Translations under genes and position numbers: made by a program
In this document: one piece after another, positions 11,639 through 23,247 of the stretch
How the letters are laid out: the number at the start of each line of letters is the position of its first letter
How positions within the stretch are numbered: the stretch's first letter is position 1
Notes under the pieces: model-generated
Told to the model about the DNA's origin: nothing
Database searches by the model: none
The model's input: only the letters and a program-made list of their open reading frames with translations
Source of the DNA: Cerioporus squamosus
Taxonomy: Eukaryota; Basidiomycota; Agaricomycetes; Polyporales; Polyporaceae
Reading direction: 5' to 3'
Length of the DNA: 64,000 bases
NCBI GenBank assembly: GCA_022592435.1
Contig: JABYQS010000012.1
Location: 372,001 to 436,000, forward strand

Positions 11639-12359
11639 CTTCGTCTCCCCTGGTGTCAGTGATTCGGGTATTGTACAGGATCGGAGAACGCAGAGGACGT
11701 TTGTGCCATTACTTACCTTTGGATATAGATGTACGCGCATCATGTACTTTTATCATCATAATATATTGGACCTGCTCGGCTTGTTGCTTATGTCGTGTGT
11801 CTGGTTAGGTCACCTACAACACGGATGCAGAGTCATGGCTTGCATCCGAACAGCGACTTCGCTATGACGAACTTATGCTTGCATTGGACTACAACTCCGC
11901 GTCCAATGGAGAGGGCGGCTTATCATGATTTGGCAACCCTCGCTGGGGTCCTGCGGACAACCTGATTCCTTCTTGACCTCTACGAAGCGTTCGAGGACAT
12001 CGAAGCTCGAGCCTCGTGCTGTCGGGCGGACGACCTCGTTCATCGTGGCAAACTTGGATCGCTTGAGTCGGTGCGGATGAAGAGGCGGTCTCTGTCGGTG
12101 GTGGGCAAGCGCAGAGAACGCTCTCTGCCGTGAAGTCAGTTGCTTCCTAGCTTCCGTGGTCAATTCGTACTCATAGGATAGCGTACCACGGGTCCTCACA
12201 CGACGACAAGGTAGAATAACATTGCTCCGTTGAAGACAGAAGTACTAGTGGTACAAGGAAGATCATTACATGCACTATCTTCATGAATCCAAACAGTACA
12301 CCGCCATATTCAGACGAAGGATCGTGCAGTAGTACAACATGGACAATTGCAGGAGAGTG
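11639..12359. other. Convergent intergenic region after ATG1
   Basis: About 720 bases between the 3' ends of ATG1 and the minus-strand gene at 12360. A minus-strand frame at 11873-12199 has fairly ordinary composition but no recognisable family and no matching splice sites, so I do not call it. Confidence 0.45.
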
Positions 12360-13088
12360 TTACACTCGGTCCGCGCGTTTGCCAAACAGCGTCTTCGCCC
12401 ACGCAGACATCGAGCTCGTGCTCGTGCTCGACTTCAGGCGCCCCTCCGCGGGAGACTCAGACTTCGAGCCGAGCTCCCGATCGCAAATCCTCTTCTCCTC
12501 GTACTTCGGCGGTTCGTCGTGAGACATGCTGTCCTCGACATCGACCGTCTGATCGGCGGCGCTCGGGTCCTTCCTCTTGTGGGCAGCAGGCAGGACGACG
12601 ATATCGAGGATCTCAAACGAGGTCAGCTTTGCAACGACGATCTTCCATGCCATCGGGGCAATGCGGATGTGCCCGGGGTTCTTCCCGATATGACCGTTGA
12701 CGCAGATGGAGATGCGTTCCCTGGCGATGTCCCCGAGCGCAGGGTACACGCTCTGCGCAAAGTCAATGGCTTGCTGGAGCGATTCCGAGTCAGTTAAAAA
12801 TGAATGGCCCCGAGTTTGAGGGAGGCACGGATATGTGGATGGCGGGTGAGGGAAGAGTATGGTAAGTACCTCATAGCTTTCCGCGGGCGTGACATAGACC
12901 GACTGGCCGTTGAAGCGGTATGCAAGTACCTCCGGGCCTTTCGTAGTCACGGTCGCAGTGGATGGAACCGTAGTACTAGTCGTTGTCGACAGAGCTGCCG
13001 CAGGCATGATGGGTAGCTGGTCGGGATCCTGGCGGTCAGTGTCAGGTAGATAGTAGTGGAGTCTGACTCGTTCTATTCGAAAAGCCAT
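12360..13088 (-). CDS. Protein of unknown function with a PPxY motif
   Basis: An open frame of 242 codons starts MAFRIERVRLHYYLPD. A stretch of 96 bases inside it (about 12774-12869) has a GTACTT donor, a CTGAC branch-like site and a CAG acceptor. Removing it keeps the frame and joins AESYE to QAIDFAQSVYPALGD, so the mature protein is probably near 210 residues. The middle (ISICVNGHIGKNPGHIRIAP) looks like a folded beta-rich domain. The tail is polar and carries PPKY, a PPxY motif that can bind WW domains such as those of Rsp5/Nedd4 ligases (known for the motif, inferred here). I do not recognise the family. No related neighbours. Confidence 0.6.
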   Translation of the reverse strand: MAFRIERVRLHYYLPDTDRQDPDQLPIMPAAALSTTTSTTVPSTATVTTKGPEVLAYRFNGQSVYVTPAESYEVLTILFPHPPSTYPCLPQTRGHSFLTDSESLQQAIDFAQSVYPALGDIARERISICVNGHIGKNPGHIRIAPMAWKIVVAKLTSFEILDIVVLPAAHKRKDPSAADQTVDVEDSMSHDEPPKYEEKRICDRELGSKSESPAEGRLKSSTSTSSMSAWAKTLFGKRADRV

Positions 13089-13778
13089 GTGGCTTGCAGC
13101 AGCTTGCAGTGCCTCAGACCGAACACCGCTTGGTCTGGAGTTCTCGCCGGGCTGTGCAGTCTCGATGAGCTCTCAAACTGCCCGCGGGAAGATTGAGAAT
13201 CTCACGACATGTCATATGCGGGTGCTCTGGACTCAACTAATACCCGAAAACGCCCATCTAGCTAGCTGAAAGTCCTGTTCAGAGTTTGTCGGAGATATCG
13301 AACCTAAGTGGTATGGCTGCGCGTAGGTCAGCAGGTCCACCAAGCCGAACCCAATTGGGACCAGTGCCACGCTGGTATCGCCTCGTTTCTTGAGCTGGTA
13401 TGTGGGAACTCACCCTGGTTTACCTTGTCCAGGGACTTACCATCCCTTTCACTGCCCAATATTCTGGCCGGTGCAGGCCATGCGTAAGCAGCAAAGGAAG
13501 GAGTCGTGAGTGCACGCAGTAGTATGGAGAAAATATCGGCTCTTGCCGGATATCTGTGCTTCAGGAGGAGAATGCGCAGGCTCATGGTCGTCCGTCCGAG
13601 TCGAGACCACCAAGATTCCAACATACCATACGCGAAGTGCCCAGGAATAAGATTTGCCATGTTCTACCAGAAAATGCTGACCTATAGATGCAAGCGATGG
13701 AGTAAGTAACTTAAGTCAGTGCCACCTAGTAGTGGCGAACTGACAACTAAGCAGGTTCACAGCTTGCTCCCGACTGTG
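13089..13778. other. Intergenic region with a short dispersed repeat
   Basis: About 690 bases without a supported gene. Around 13430-13480 the text CCCTTTCACTGCCCA and the following GGTGCA recur near 22395-22425 in similar surroundings. This may be a remnant of a short dispersed element. Nothing else was recognised. Confidence 0.4.
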
Positions 13779-16576
13779 TCATGACCACAGTGCCGAGCTG
13801 ACCCTCACAACGTCTCCGAGATGCAAGACATCGTGCACCCGCACCACGGTCGCACCCTGCTGCACCGCACAGCTCACCGCAGCCGCCGTTGCCCAATCGC
13901 GCTCGTCTGGCCTCGTTTCCCGTCCCTCATAACTGCCCGCTCCTGTCTCGTCTCCACCATCCGGCTGCCGCAGTACTGCGCCAAGGAACGACTTCCGCGA
14001 CGCCCCAATGAGCAGCGGGTACCCAGCCAGAGGATTCCGTTTCGGCCTCGATGCAGGCGCGCCAGCGACGTCCCGCAGTCGAGGAGAGTAATCGGCGACG
14101 ACGCTTGAACATTCGCGTAGCACCTCCAAGTTGCCCTCGAGCGTCTTGCTGAACCCAAGGCCCGGGTCGGCGATAACAAGCCAGCGCCGGATCCCTCCAG
14201 GGCCCTTGACCGCCCTCTCGACCTTCGCGCCGAGCTCGACCCGCACGCCCTCGAGCACCGCACCGCGCCCGCGCTCGTCATTCGCGTACGCGTACTGGCT
14301 GTAGTCCTTGTTCTCCGCCGCGGGCCCGCGCGAGTGCATGAGCACGACAGGCACGGCGAGGTCGCGCGTGACCTGGCGCATCTTCGCGAAGTGCACATCC
14401 GATTTCTCGTTCGGGGGCCAATCTGGGCCGCTGAACGCACAGACGTCGTTGATGCAGTTCGCGCCCGCGTGCACGCTCTCCTCGGCGACCTCCCAGCGGA
14501 AGGTGTCCACGCTGATGAGCGTCGTCGCCGTGCGCGCCAGGAGGGAGCGGCGGCTGGACGGGGACGGGGTCGAAAGCTGCCCTTCTTCGCGGATGGCTTG
14601 GACGACGGGGACGACGCGAGTGAACTCTTCTTCTGGAGAGACGAAGGCTGCGCCGGGACGTGTGGAGTAGCCCCCGATGTCGATGATGCTGGCGCCGTTG
14701 CCCACGGCGGAGGTCGCATATCTCAGGGCATCGGGAAGGGAGTAGTGAGCGGAGCCGTCGGAGAAGGAGTCGGGCGTCGCATTCAGCGTTGCCATGATAT
14801 ATGTCCGGTGTGAAGGTTGCTTTCCCTTGGACGGGTGTGAGGTGGCGGGGTATGTCCAGTAGGTAGTGGTGGGCGGGACTCGCGGGATCTTCGACACCCA
14901 GGGCGACTGAGTCCCTGTATGTTGCATGGGGTACCGAGGGAAGGGGATGACCTTGTACATGGCGGGTTCGTCCGTCGGTTGTTGCACAAGAACAGACAGC
15001 AGACTCTCCACGGTCTTCTCAACTGAGGGGACCACGTAATCGGGGATCATGCTGGGTATATCAGATCAGTACTGAACAAGACCCACAGCAAGAGAGCACG
15101 TACTCGGCTAATGGCCTTAAGACGAACTCCCTCTCCGTCAGACGAGGATGCGGGATTACCAGCTCTCCTTTCAGGTTATCCAACCTGTTGCGCATGGCTT
15201 GCGGCCGCGTGTCCATGACAATCGAGTCGTACGCTACTATGTCAAGATCGACCATGCGGGGCCCATTGCGGAACGTCTCCGTCCGCCCGACGGCGGTCTC
15301 GATCTTCTTCAAGAAATCTAGCAGCGCACGAGGCTCCAAGTCCGTCTCGACCTGTGCTCAAAATGGTGGTATCAGTGTGAAGGGAAAAAAGAAGCGGACC
15401 GACCATACAGGCACAGTTGATGAACCTGGGCTGGTTCTCGACGTACATCGGCGCCGTCTCGTACATGAAGCTTGTGTCCACGACGACCACTCTGGGAGGC
15501 CCCGTCCACTCGTCTAGGTTTGCACTGGGCGCCTCTAGAAGGCGGAGGGCACACTCGATGTTCGAGAAGCGATCGCCCATGTTCGCGCCGATGGCGATGG
15601 CAGCGATATGCGGGAGCGACTTCGAGGAGGAAGATGAAGGAGCTGCATCTGAGCTGGTGGATATCTGCGAGGAGGTCGATGAGGCAGCCGGGAAGGAAGA
15701 ACTGGCGAGGGTAGAAGAACTGGCGGAAGCGGTCGTTGAAGAAGGGGAGGTGAAGTCGCTGAGCCTTCGCGTTACTTCCACTTCTGCTGACTCCGCGCCC
15801 AGGATCGCGCTCGGCTTTGATATCCGTACGATCGATTTTGCGGTCTCGTCTCTGAGGAAAGCGAGCACGGTGTGTGCGGCCTCTGACGCCAGGGCCTCGA
15901 CCGTCAGATACTGCGAGTCCTCCACGAACTGAGGACCCTGTCAGATACTCTTCAGCAAGCAAGCAAGACGCGCACGCACGTCGAATATCCGTTGCTCCAA
16001 AGTGCGGAAGTCCAGCGGGGTGCCGCCTCGCGAGAATCCCCTGGTTATCGAGACGTTTACCCTAACCCGCTGCTTGCGCTTCCGTTCGTGCGGATGAATG
16101 CCAATGATCGCATGGCCGACGATGTCCTTGAAGAAGAATGTCTCCTCCTCGGGCTGTACTTGAGACTTGAGCTTCGTGATCTCGAGACCATACACAGCGC
16201 CATAGAGCAGAGTCTTGGTCCTCGAGGACCTGACGGTGAACGAGCGGATGTCGGGGTACTGAGCAGCGTAGACAGCGCAGACGCGGTCTACAAAGGCCTC
16301 CAGGGTCGGAAAAGTCTCGGCCGCCACGATCGCTCCCATGCCTGACGCAAGGGTGGAGTAGTTGACGGAATATGCGAGGTCGTCGGTGGCGGCAGCATTG
16401 CTGACGTCGTGGGCGAAGCTGAAGGAGAGCACAACTGCCTGAGCTTGCGGCGCGTTCGAGGGCCAGCGCGAGCCGTCGGAGAAGGAGACGGTGAGCGCGA
16501 GATCGTTCACCCGGATGAAGTCGCGGGTTGGCTCGCCCGCTGCGGCTTTCTTCTCGCTGTTCTCTGCGATTAGCAT
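13779..16576 (-). CDS. FOL1: Trifunctional folate synthesis enzyme FOL1 (DHNA / HPPK / DHPS)
   Basis: Fungal Fol1 carries out three consecutive steps of dihydropteroate synthesis. The N-terminal part (from MLIAENSEKK) holds two FolB-like dihydroneopterin aldolase repeats, seen as DFIRVNDLALTVSFSDGSRW and FFKDIVGHAIIGIHPHERK. Next comes hydroxymethyl-dihydropterin pyrophosphokinase: AAIAIGANMGDRFSNIECAL, MYETAPMYVENQPRFINCAC and FRNGPRMVDLDIVAYDS with the HPPK metal-site Asp pair. Last comes dihydropteroate synthase: IMATLNATPDSFSDGS, GASIIDIGGYSTRPGA, LISVDTF, NDVCAF, VLMHSRGP, ADPGLGFSKTLEGN, LIGASRKSFLG, with the C-terminal histidine in VRVHDV. At least four exons, with introns near 15926-15980, 15343-15405 and 15051-15105. 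All catalytic signatures are intact. The family is the target of sulfonamides. It is divergent from EMC2, with about 600 bases between the starts. Confidence 0.95.
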
Positions 16577-17176
16577 CGTACACGGCTTCGGAATAGTGAG
16601 ACCTTACCTCATGGTGGTGAGTGGAAGCGAAAGGCTGAGAGTTTGAAACTTTGAGCTTGTACTACCTGCGCTTTCCTTCTTTGGAACTTGCGCGGCCGAC
16701 TGCGCACGATCCCCCGCGATCAGGCACCGTCGTTCAGTATATGAACCGAGGCCGTACGCGGCGGTGTCTGGCTGTGGACAGAGGTCGTGGATGGACGTAT
16801 ATGCGCCAATATGACTGTCAGCTGGGAGACAAAGCCTGTGCGGAAAAGCACTCTGATAATCGCTTTATGCGCGGCGTGACTGCTATAGCTCCCGGTAATC
16901 AGTTACGCTTGGTGGACTGAGTGTGCGCACATACACCTCACTGTGCTGGGAGGTGGTTATCCACAGGTGGCCGGTGGTTGTGTGCAAGAAAAAGGCATGC
17001 GATGGTTAGCTTCAAGCTCTGACTGCGCCTCTCCGCCATCTGCCGCCCCCATCACCATATCTGGGAATGTGCGCTCGGCGCGGGAGAGTGTCGGGCGCTT
17101 CAGTAGTAGTAGCACCTGGTCCTCCTCTACCTTCAGCACGTATCATCCCCTGACTCGTTTCTCTCTCGATATCGGA
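16577..17176. other. Bidirectional promoter region FOL1/EMC2
   Basis: Six hundred bases between two divergent starts. A short CT-rich tract precedes the EMC2 start (CTCGTTTCTCTCTCGAT), as often seen in fungal housekeeping promoters. No gene, repeat or TATA box was found. Confidence 0.45.
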
Positions 17177-18336
17177 ATGGAGTTCACGTTCTCCTTACAA
17201 AAGCTCGCTGCTTACCAGCCCCGCCAAAGTCAGAAGTCAAAGGCGACTTACGAAGCCGGCTTGGCCTTGCTAGAACGCGGGGGATACGCGAGCAAAGGCG
17301 AAGAGGGTATGTTCACCCGCATACGTCCATGAACCACTGACCGAGAACAATGTTTGGATACACGAAGGCTGGGACACCATCGAGAAGCTCGCGTTGGCTG
17401 CGCTGGACCAAGGGAACCTGGAGGTTGCTGACGTGCGTGTCACCACTTTCCCCCGACCGCGCCTGCTCCCCCTCTCATGCCCGAAGCAAGTAGAGATGCA
17501 TCCAACTTCTCGCGGACAAGTTTCCCGGCTCCCCACGTGTTGACGTCCTGACCGGGATTCGGATGGAGGCCACGGAGTCCCCAGAAACCGTCATCAACTA
17601 CTACGACGAGCTGCTCGAGGCGGACCCCACGAACGCTGTAAGTCCCGCTTTCCCTATCTTCCCCCAACCCCATCCTCACAGCAGCCCACGCGGAACACGC
17701 AGGCCGTCTGGCGGCGCAAAGCCCACGTCCTCCGGCACAGCGGCAAAATCGAGCGCGCGGTCGAAGAGCTCTCCGCCATGCTCGACACCTTCTACTCTGA
17801 GATCGACGGCTGGCTCGAGCTCGCGGACATCTACGCGTCCTGCCAGCAGCACACCTACGCGTTACAGGCGCTCTCGCACGCGCTCCTCCTCTCGCCGCAG
17901 AACCCGGCGTACTTCCTGCAGTACGCGGAGACGGCGTACCTCGCGGAGGACGTACCGCTCGCGCTCAAGACGTTCCTGCAGACGGTGGACATGACCGACG
18001 ATGACGACGGGGACCTGGCGCCTAGCGACTCGATACCGACCGGTATCACGTTGAGGGCGTGGTTTGGGGTGAAGCTGGTACGTACCTGCTCATTCCTGTA
18101 TGGTGCGCTCGGTCTGATAGGCGTCGCGTTGCCAGTGCACGCGGAAGCTCCTCACAGAGCCCCGCTCGGCATCCCACTCTGCTTCACAGACAGCTGCACC
18201 GAATACGACAAATGTGTCCTTGCTCGACGACCTGTCGACGGAGAGACTACGAACCGCCTATCTCAATTTGAAGAACGAGTCTCCTCCGGCAGGAGAGGCC
18301 GATCTCATTGCTGCTTTAGCTACCCTTGTCAAGTAG
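17177..18336 (+). CDS. EMC2: ER membrane protein complex subunit 2 (TPR protein)
   Basis: EMC2 is the cytosolic TPR scaffold of the ER membrane protein complex, which inserts tail-anchored and multi-pass proteins. After splicing the product begins MEFTFSLQKLAAYQ, then WDTIEKLALAALDQGNLEVAD, then LLADKFPGSPRVDVLTGIRM and EATESPETVINYYDELL, the family's conserved N-terminal core. TPR helices follow: AVWRRKAHVLRHSGKIERAV, LDTFYSEIDGWLELADIYAS, YALQALSHALLLSPQNPAYF and EDVPLALKTFLQTVDM. The last exon, joined through an intron beginning at about 18077, ends RTAYLNLKNES and LIAALATLVK at 18336. About five exons. Total length near 300 residues fits the family. It converges with RPS30. Confidence 0.88.
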
Positions 18337-18909
18337 ATGTTGCTGTTCTTGCCAGTATAGAGGCTATATACCCGATGGAAGGAGATGTACTTGGGCGCTT
18401 GGTGAATTCAGCAAGTTCTGTACCCAGCTTGCTGCGCAACGTAGGGGAATGATGTAGCGCATCGACCGAGAGCTCTGATCATTCCGTGGATGCCAGGACA
18501 CTGGTGTGCAGTATACACAATGTGCATTGGCAGGGCTTTGGCTGTGGAGTCTAATCGAGCGACACAACCCGAGGAATGCGTGATCGTCCTCTCCAATCCT
18601 TCACTATCGCAATTGCAGACATTCAACTATTCGATACACACATCATTACGGGTGCAAACACAGACGACGATTCAGACGACATGGCCGGATGCAGGCTTTG
18701 ATCAGACCCGGATGCCCGAAATCATAATCATATACGGAGGGGCATATGCGTGCGGATAGAGTAACATGATAGCAGGATGCGAATGATACAGACGATGCAA
18801 CTCCAGATCGATAGCGCGCCATGGTCGCCGCAGCGACGTCGTCGGGGGGCTCGAGGCCTGCGCGGGTACGCCTGATGCGTCCTAATGTGTCCCCGGGGCC
18901 CTACAGCTT
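18337..18909. other. Convergent intergenic region EMC2/RPS30
   Basis: About 570 bases of 3' flanks. No supported coding sequence or repeat seen. Confidence 0.5.
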
Positions 18910-19485
18910 TTACTTCTCGGGGTTGGGGTTCCTGAGAGGGGAAGACGGGATCAGTATGAGTATGGCAGAGCGTGAGAAGGGGGATAGAGGAGGGGAGGGG
19001 AGTCAGATAGGAGCGAAAGACAAGATGAATGTTTTTCAACATAAGATGTTCAGTGTGAACTATGCAAGTATTCGGTATCATCTCGAGGAGAGGCAGCAAG
19101 AGTCCATGCGAGCTAGCCAGAGTGCTGTGTCGCAGGCATGCCGAGCGGAAAAGGGGCCTAGAAAATCGAGCACTCACATTCTCCGCTTGCCGCCAGGGAG
19201 AGTCGTAACGTTAACGAAGCTGCAGAGACCATCAGCACTTCTTTCCTCCTCACTCAAGGATACATAGCTACGCACCGGCGGTTGTAGAGCATCCGCTTCT
19301 TGGCACGGCCCTTGGGGTCTTCTTCTTCTCCTGCTTTTCGACCTTGGGGGTCTGAGACTTGACCTTGCCGGCACGGGCGAGTGAGCCGTGAACTAGAGAA
19401 AATCGCGCATTTCGCGAGCAGAACGCGGAGGCCGTCAGTACGAGAGATGTGAGAGCAAGACGGAGGACGAGCAACCTTTTCCCAT
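18910..19485 (-). CDS. RPS30: 40S ribosomal protein S30 (eS30), four exons, apparent -1 frameshift
   Basis: Small basic protein of the 40S subunit. Exon 1 is only MGK plus one base (ending at about 19476). Exon 2 gives [20 protein letters not shown] and QEKKKTP. A one-base shortage in a G run (19314-19317, plus strand) then breaks the frame, and the next frame continues [13 protein letters not shown]. Exon 3 (19178-19219) gives [13 protein letters not shown]. Exon 4 (18910-18931) gives the last residues MNPNPEK and the stop. All three introns have good GT-AG ends (intron 3 is about 246 bases). The order and sequence match eS30 throughout, and it is not fused to ubiquitin, as is usual in fungi. 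Because everything outside one base is intact, a sequencing or assembly error is the simplest explanation for the shift. Confidence 0.88.
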
Positions 19486-20379
19486 GTTTGCTTGCTGTGG
19501 GCTGGAGATGGACGCGGACGGTGAGTAAGGTCTGACTGGTCCTGTACAGCTCTATCACTCTTTTCGAACTCCGACCCAAAGCCACCGGGTTTCGCCGGCG
19601 TCTGGTCACTTGGCGCCTATTGCACTTCAGCAACGAACGGCGACTGGATCCGTATACTTGATCCTTTGTTTCTCTGCGTAAACGATGTTGTGTGGTTATT
19701 CAATCGATCAAGAAAGAGCACCGAAACAATAAAGTCAGTCCCTACGGATACTAGTGTGTCTCCTGGTAGCCGAATCATGAGCCGCAGCTGGTGGATTCTC
19801 CTACAAGCGTCGACAATCTCGTTACCTCCTGCTTTCATTGTCGTGCAGGTCATTGACTTCGCTAGGATCGTAGGTTGCAGGCTGCGCGGGGACGATGTGT
19901 GCACCCGCACAACCGCCCAAAGCCCAGGTTAATATGTCGTGAGTGCGACAAGTCCGTAATATCAGTAGGTTGCTAACTGATGCAACTAGTAGGCCACGAC
20001 CAGGCCACTTGCCAGGAGCGACAGACCTTTACATATTCTCAGGTTAGCTGCGCTTGTTTGTACGTGAGTGTACTTGCCGAGACTCACATCTGATGTAGAT
20101 GCCATCCTCTAGTACTATTCGCAGCCACATGATGCCAACCTTCCAGCTCGGGAACACACGACGAATAAGTCGCACGGAGGTACGCAGGAGATAGCAGATA
20201 CTGCCACCTCGGCTATGTATAGCACTGACTCCGGTCGGTATTGATATGTGGTTAGAGAGCAGCCCGTTACGTCTCGTCCTCGCTGCGCTTGAGGCACAAG
20301 ATCATATTCGCGTTTGAACGCACGGAGCGACTTGCGGGGCCGCTATATCGAACCCACATTCACTCCCGCACACAGAACC
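19486..20379. other. Divergent intergenic region RPS30/AAD copy 3
   Basis: About 0.9 kb. Part of it (around 19790-19930, with GTTGCAGGCTGCGCGGGG and CCAAAGCCCA) resembles 31945-32010 upstream of AAD copy 6 and, more weakly, 21960-22160. The AAD upstream regions are therefore related by duplication. No gene was found. Confidence 0.5.
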
Positions 20380-20386
20380 TATATAT
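20380..20386 (+). promoter_or_regulatory. TATA box of AAD copy 3
   Basis: TATATAT lies 74 bases upstream of the ATG at 20454. The spacing agrees with the TATA box of copy 2. Confidence 0.6.
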
Positions 20387-20453
20387 GCACTGTACATCGT
20401 GAACAGTACATCCACCACCCCGCGAGCAACTCCCACTATCACCAAAAGCCACT

Positions 20454-21878
20454 ATGTCCAAGATCTGGTTCCCCGCACCTGACCCTCCCACCAAGCTCGG
20501 TCGTTACCGCCAACTCTCGCCGCTCGCCGGCGTGCACGTCTCTCCTATCTGCTTCGGCGCGATGAGCATCGGGGATAAGTGGGAGAGTTTCGGCATGGGG
20601 GCCATGAATAAGGACTCCAGCTTCGCGCTCCTCGATGCCTTCCACGCCGCAGGCGGCAACTTCGTTGATACCGCGAACAATTACCAGGATGAGTCGTCCG
20701 AGGAATTCTTGGGAGAATGGATGAAGGCCCGCGGGATCCGCGACCAGATAGTCATCGCGACCAAGGTGAGAGGATCCGGCCCGGCGACGAGCCGAAGGGG
20801 GTTTGCTGACCACGATTTCAGTATACGACGCCGTTCAAGCGAGCGGCGACGGACATCGCACAAAAGGTCCACTACACTGGCAACAACCTCAAGGCGATGC
20901 ATATCTCCGTCGAGGCTTCGCTCAAGAAGCTGCGCACGGACTACATCGACATTCTGTATGTCCACTGGGTGAGTAATCCATGTTCGCTGCTTCGTCCTCG
21001 GCACTGATCAAGTTCGCAGTGGGACTGGGACACGAGCGTCGAGGAGGTCATGAACGGCCTGCACCACCTCGTCGCGTCTGGCAAGGTGCTCTACCTGGTA
21101 CGACAGATCGTCGTGTAGCTGAGTAAGAGACTCACCATCCTCGCAGGGCATCTCGGACACGCCTGCATGGATCGTGTCCAAGGCGAACCTATACGCACGC
21201 CTCATGGGAAAGACGCCCTTCGTCATCTACCAGGGCGCATGGAGCATCCTCCAGCGCGATTTTGAGCGGGACATCATTCCTATGGCGAGGGCTGAAGGTA
21301 TCGTCTTGTACTCGTACGGCATCCGTACCGCACGATATTGACCGTCCATCCAGGATTGGCCCTTGCCCCATGGGGCGTCCTCGCCGGCGGGCGCATTCGG
21401 ACTGACGAAGAAGAAGAGCGGCGAAGGCAGACGGGCGAGAACGGGCGCACGATCAGCCGACCAGACTGGGAGCGCACCGAGAACGAGAAGAAGCTGTGCA
21501 AGGCTCTCGAGGAGGTCGCGCAGCAGGTTGGCGCGAAGAGCATCCAGGCGGTCGCGATCGCGTACGTGATGCAGAAGACGCCGTACGTCTTCCCCATCGT
21601 CGGGTGCCGCAAGATTGAGCAGCTGCAGGCGAACCTCGAGGCGCTCGACGTGTCGCTGTCCCCCGAGCAGATCAAGTACCTGGAGGGAATCTTGCCGTTC
21701 GATCCTGGGTTCCCGCATGGGATTGTGGTGAGTACTAGTGCTGCTAAGGTTCGGGGGTTGGGAGACAAGCTCATGCGCGTTGGCGTTTCAGGGGGATGGT
21801 TCGGAGTACATCCACATGGCGCAGTCGGCTGGCAAGTTCGACAAGTGGCCGCGTGCGCAGGCGATCCGACCTTCCTGA
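20454..21878 (+). CDS. Aryl-alcohol dehydrogenase-like aldo/keto reductase (AAD copy 3)
   Basis: Complete copy, nearly identical to copy 2: start [20 protein letters not shown], then [18 protein letters not shown], tetrad residues in FVDTANNYQ (Asp, Tyr), IVIATK (Lys) and ILYVHW (His), [38 protein letters not shown], and end [13 protein letters not shown]. The span of 1425 bp equals that of copy 2, and introns agree almost base for base (for example 20766-20821). Such intron identity points to very recent duplication or gene conversion between the two. Predicted NADP-dependent aryl-aldehyde reductase of the cytosol. It is the first of three AAD genes in tandem on this strand (20454, 23248, 25820). 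Confidence 0.93.
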
Positions 21879-23247
21879 GCTGTCTTTTATGTGACCTGGG
21901 AGACAAAACGTGTTGATTTGTATGGGTCCATGTGTGGTGCTACCTCAGAACATTATACGGAGCAGAATTCATTGGTGAACCTGCTCCAAGCCTCCACGTA
22001 CCGTATCGACACTCACTCGGTACCCTCTGGTTTCATCCAATCTGCCGCGTCGGTACGCGATGCCCATGGACATAAGACACGTATGAGCCAAACCCCTAGT
22101 TCGGTAGTCTGTACCAGGCTGACAGCACCGTCGATTGCAGTCTGCGTCGCAGGATAATCGCACTCGCCGAATCGCCGAGAGTCCAGGCTCACATGACAGG
22201 GATTTCCACAACCGTCTTCGATGTCATCAAGGGCAACGAGATCGCTACACGACGTGCACCCGCAGAAAAACCTGTAGGTGAAAGGGATGTGATTGTCTCG
22301 GACGGGCTAGAGTATCCTTGTTTTCGCGGGCGCTTATCCCCCCAATCAGTGAAAGTTGATTTAAGTTAAGCCCGCCCGGGAACTTCTCGTCCCTTTCACT
22401 GCCCAGTTTTTCGGCTGGTGCACGTCGTGTTATCAGCCACGCTTCACTTGTCCAATCGGTGATGAGGTGTACTGCCTTAGCCTATGGCTAGATCGGCATA
22501 CGGCCCACGACGATCCCTAGTCTCCTTCTACAGTTAGTACAGTATCTATCCCCTAAAGTCAATCATCCGAACACCCAGCTATACAAACTAGACACAGGTA
22601 GACTCTCCTGTCGTGCAGGTATGTTCCAGGGGTCCGGGAAATGTGTCCGTGACTGACTCGTCGGTTCACATCTGGCCCAGATGCCCATGCCGCCTTTCAA
22701 GAGATATTGGCCTCGTGGATCATGATAGCACTCGACCGCAACTCGCAGACCTCGAACGCCTCAACTGACGTGTGCGTGTGCGTCACCGCGGTGGTATGGC
22801 TAGTCCGGTGGTCGGATGGCGCATCTGCAGGTTCACAGCGTGCTTACCAAGCTCGAGGTCTCGTCCATCATCATGGTCCATGCCATGTGAGATCTCACGA
22901 CGAGCTACAAACCTCGCAACGCATTTGGCGGAGACGGCAAAAGACATGGTGTGCCATCATCGGCCGCGTGGCTGCGTCATTGCCTCCTAAAGCTTTCATC
23001 CTACTGAGGTACGTCAGGGGTCCGCGTAGCATGTCCCAAAATGGTCAAAACCGCGTCCTCGATGTGCGGTCGGAGAATTACACGATGCTCCCGTCCGGAG
23101 AACGTTTGTCAGAGCCCTACGCACGAGTAGACCGATATAAGCACGGTGGTGCCCCTCAACTGCCTCACATTGCTTCGTCTCGACCACAGCCTTGGCCGAT
23201 CACGACCGTTATCCTCCGACGACCCACTTCCTACTACTAGTTCCAAC
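21879..23247. other. Upstream region of AAD copy 4, duplicated before copy 6
   Basis: About 1.4 kb. From about 22440 to the ATG it is alignable with 32060-33012, upstream of AAD copy 6, with many substitutions and indels. Shared text includes GGGGTCCGCGTAG and ATGTCCCAAAATGGTCAAA. A weak TATA-like GATATAAG lies at 23134-23141, 114 bases before the ATG, the same distance as the perfect TATA of copy 6. Near 22395 a CCCTTTCACTGCCCA block repeats the one at 13440. No gene seen. Confidence 0.6.

Noticed and set aside
13874..14719. Arg/Ser-rich 281-codon frame inside FOL1
   Set aside because: Alternative frame of the dihydropteroate synthase exon, which has every catalytic signature in the other frame.
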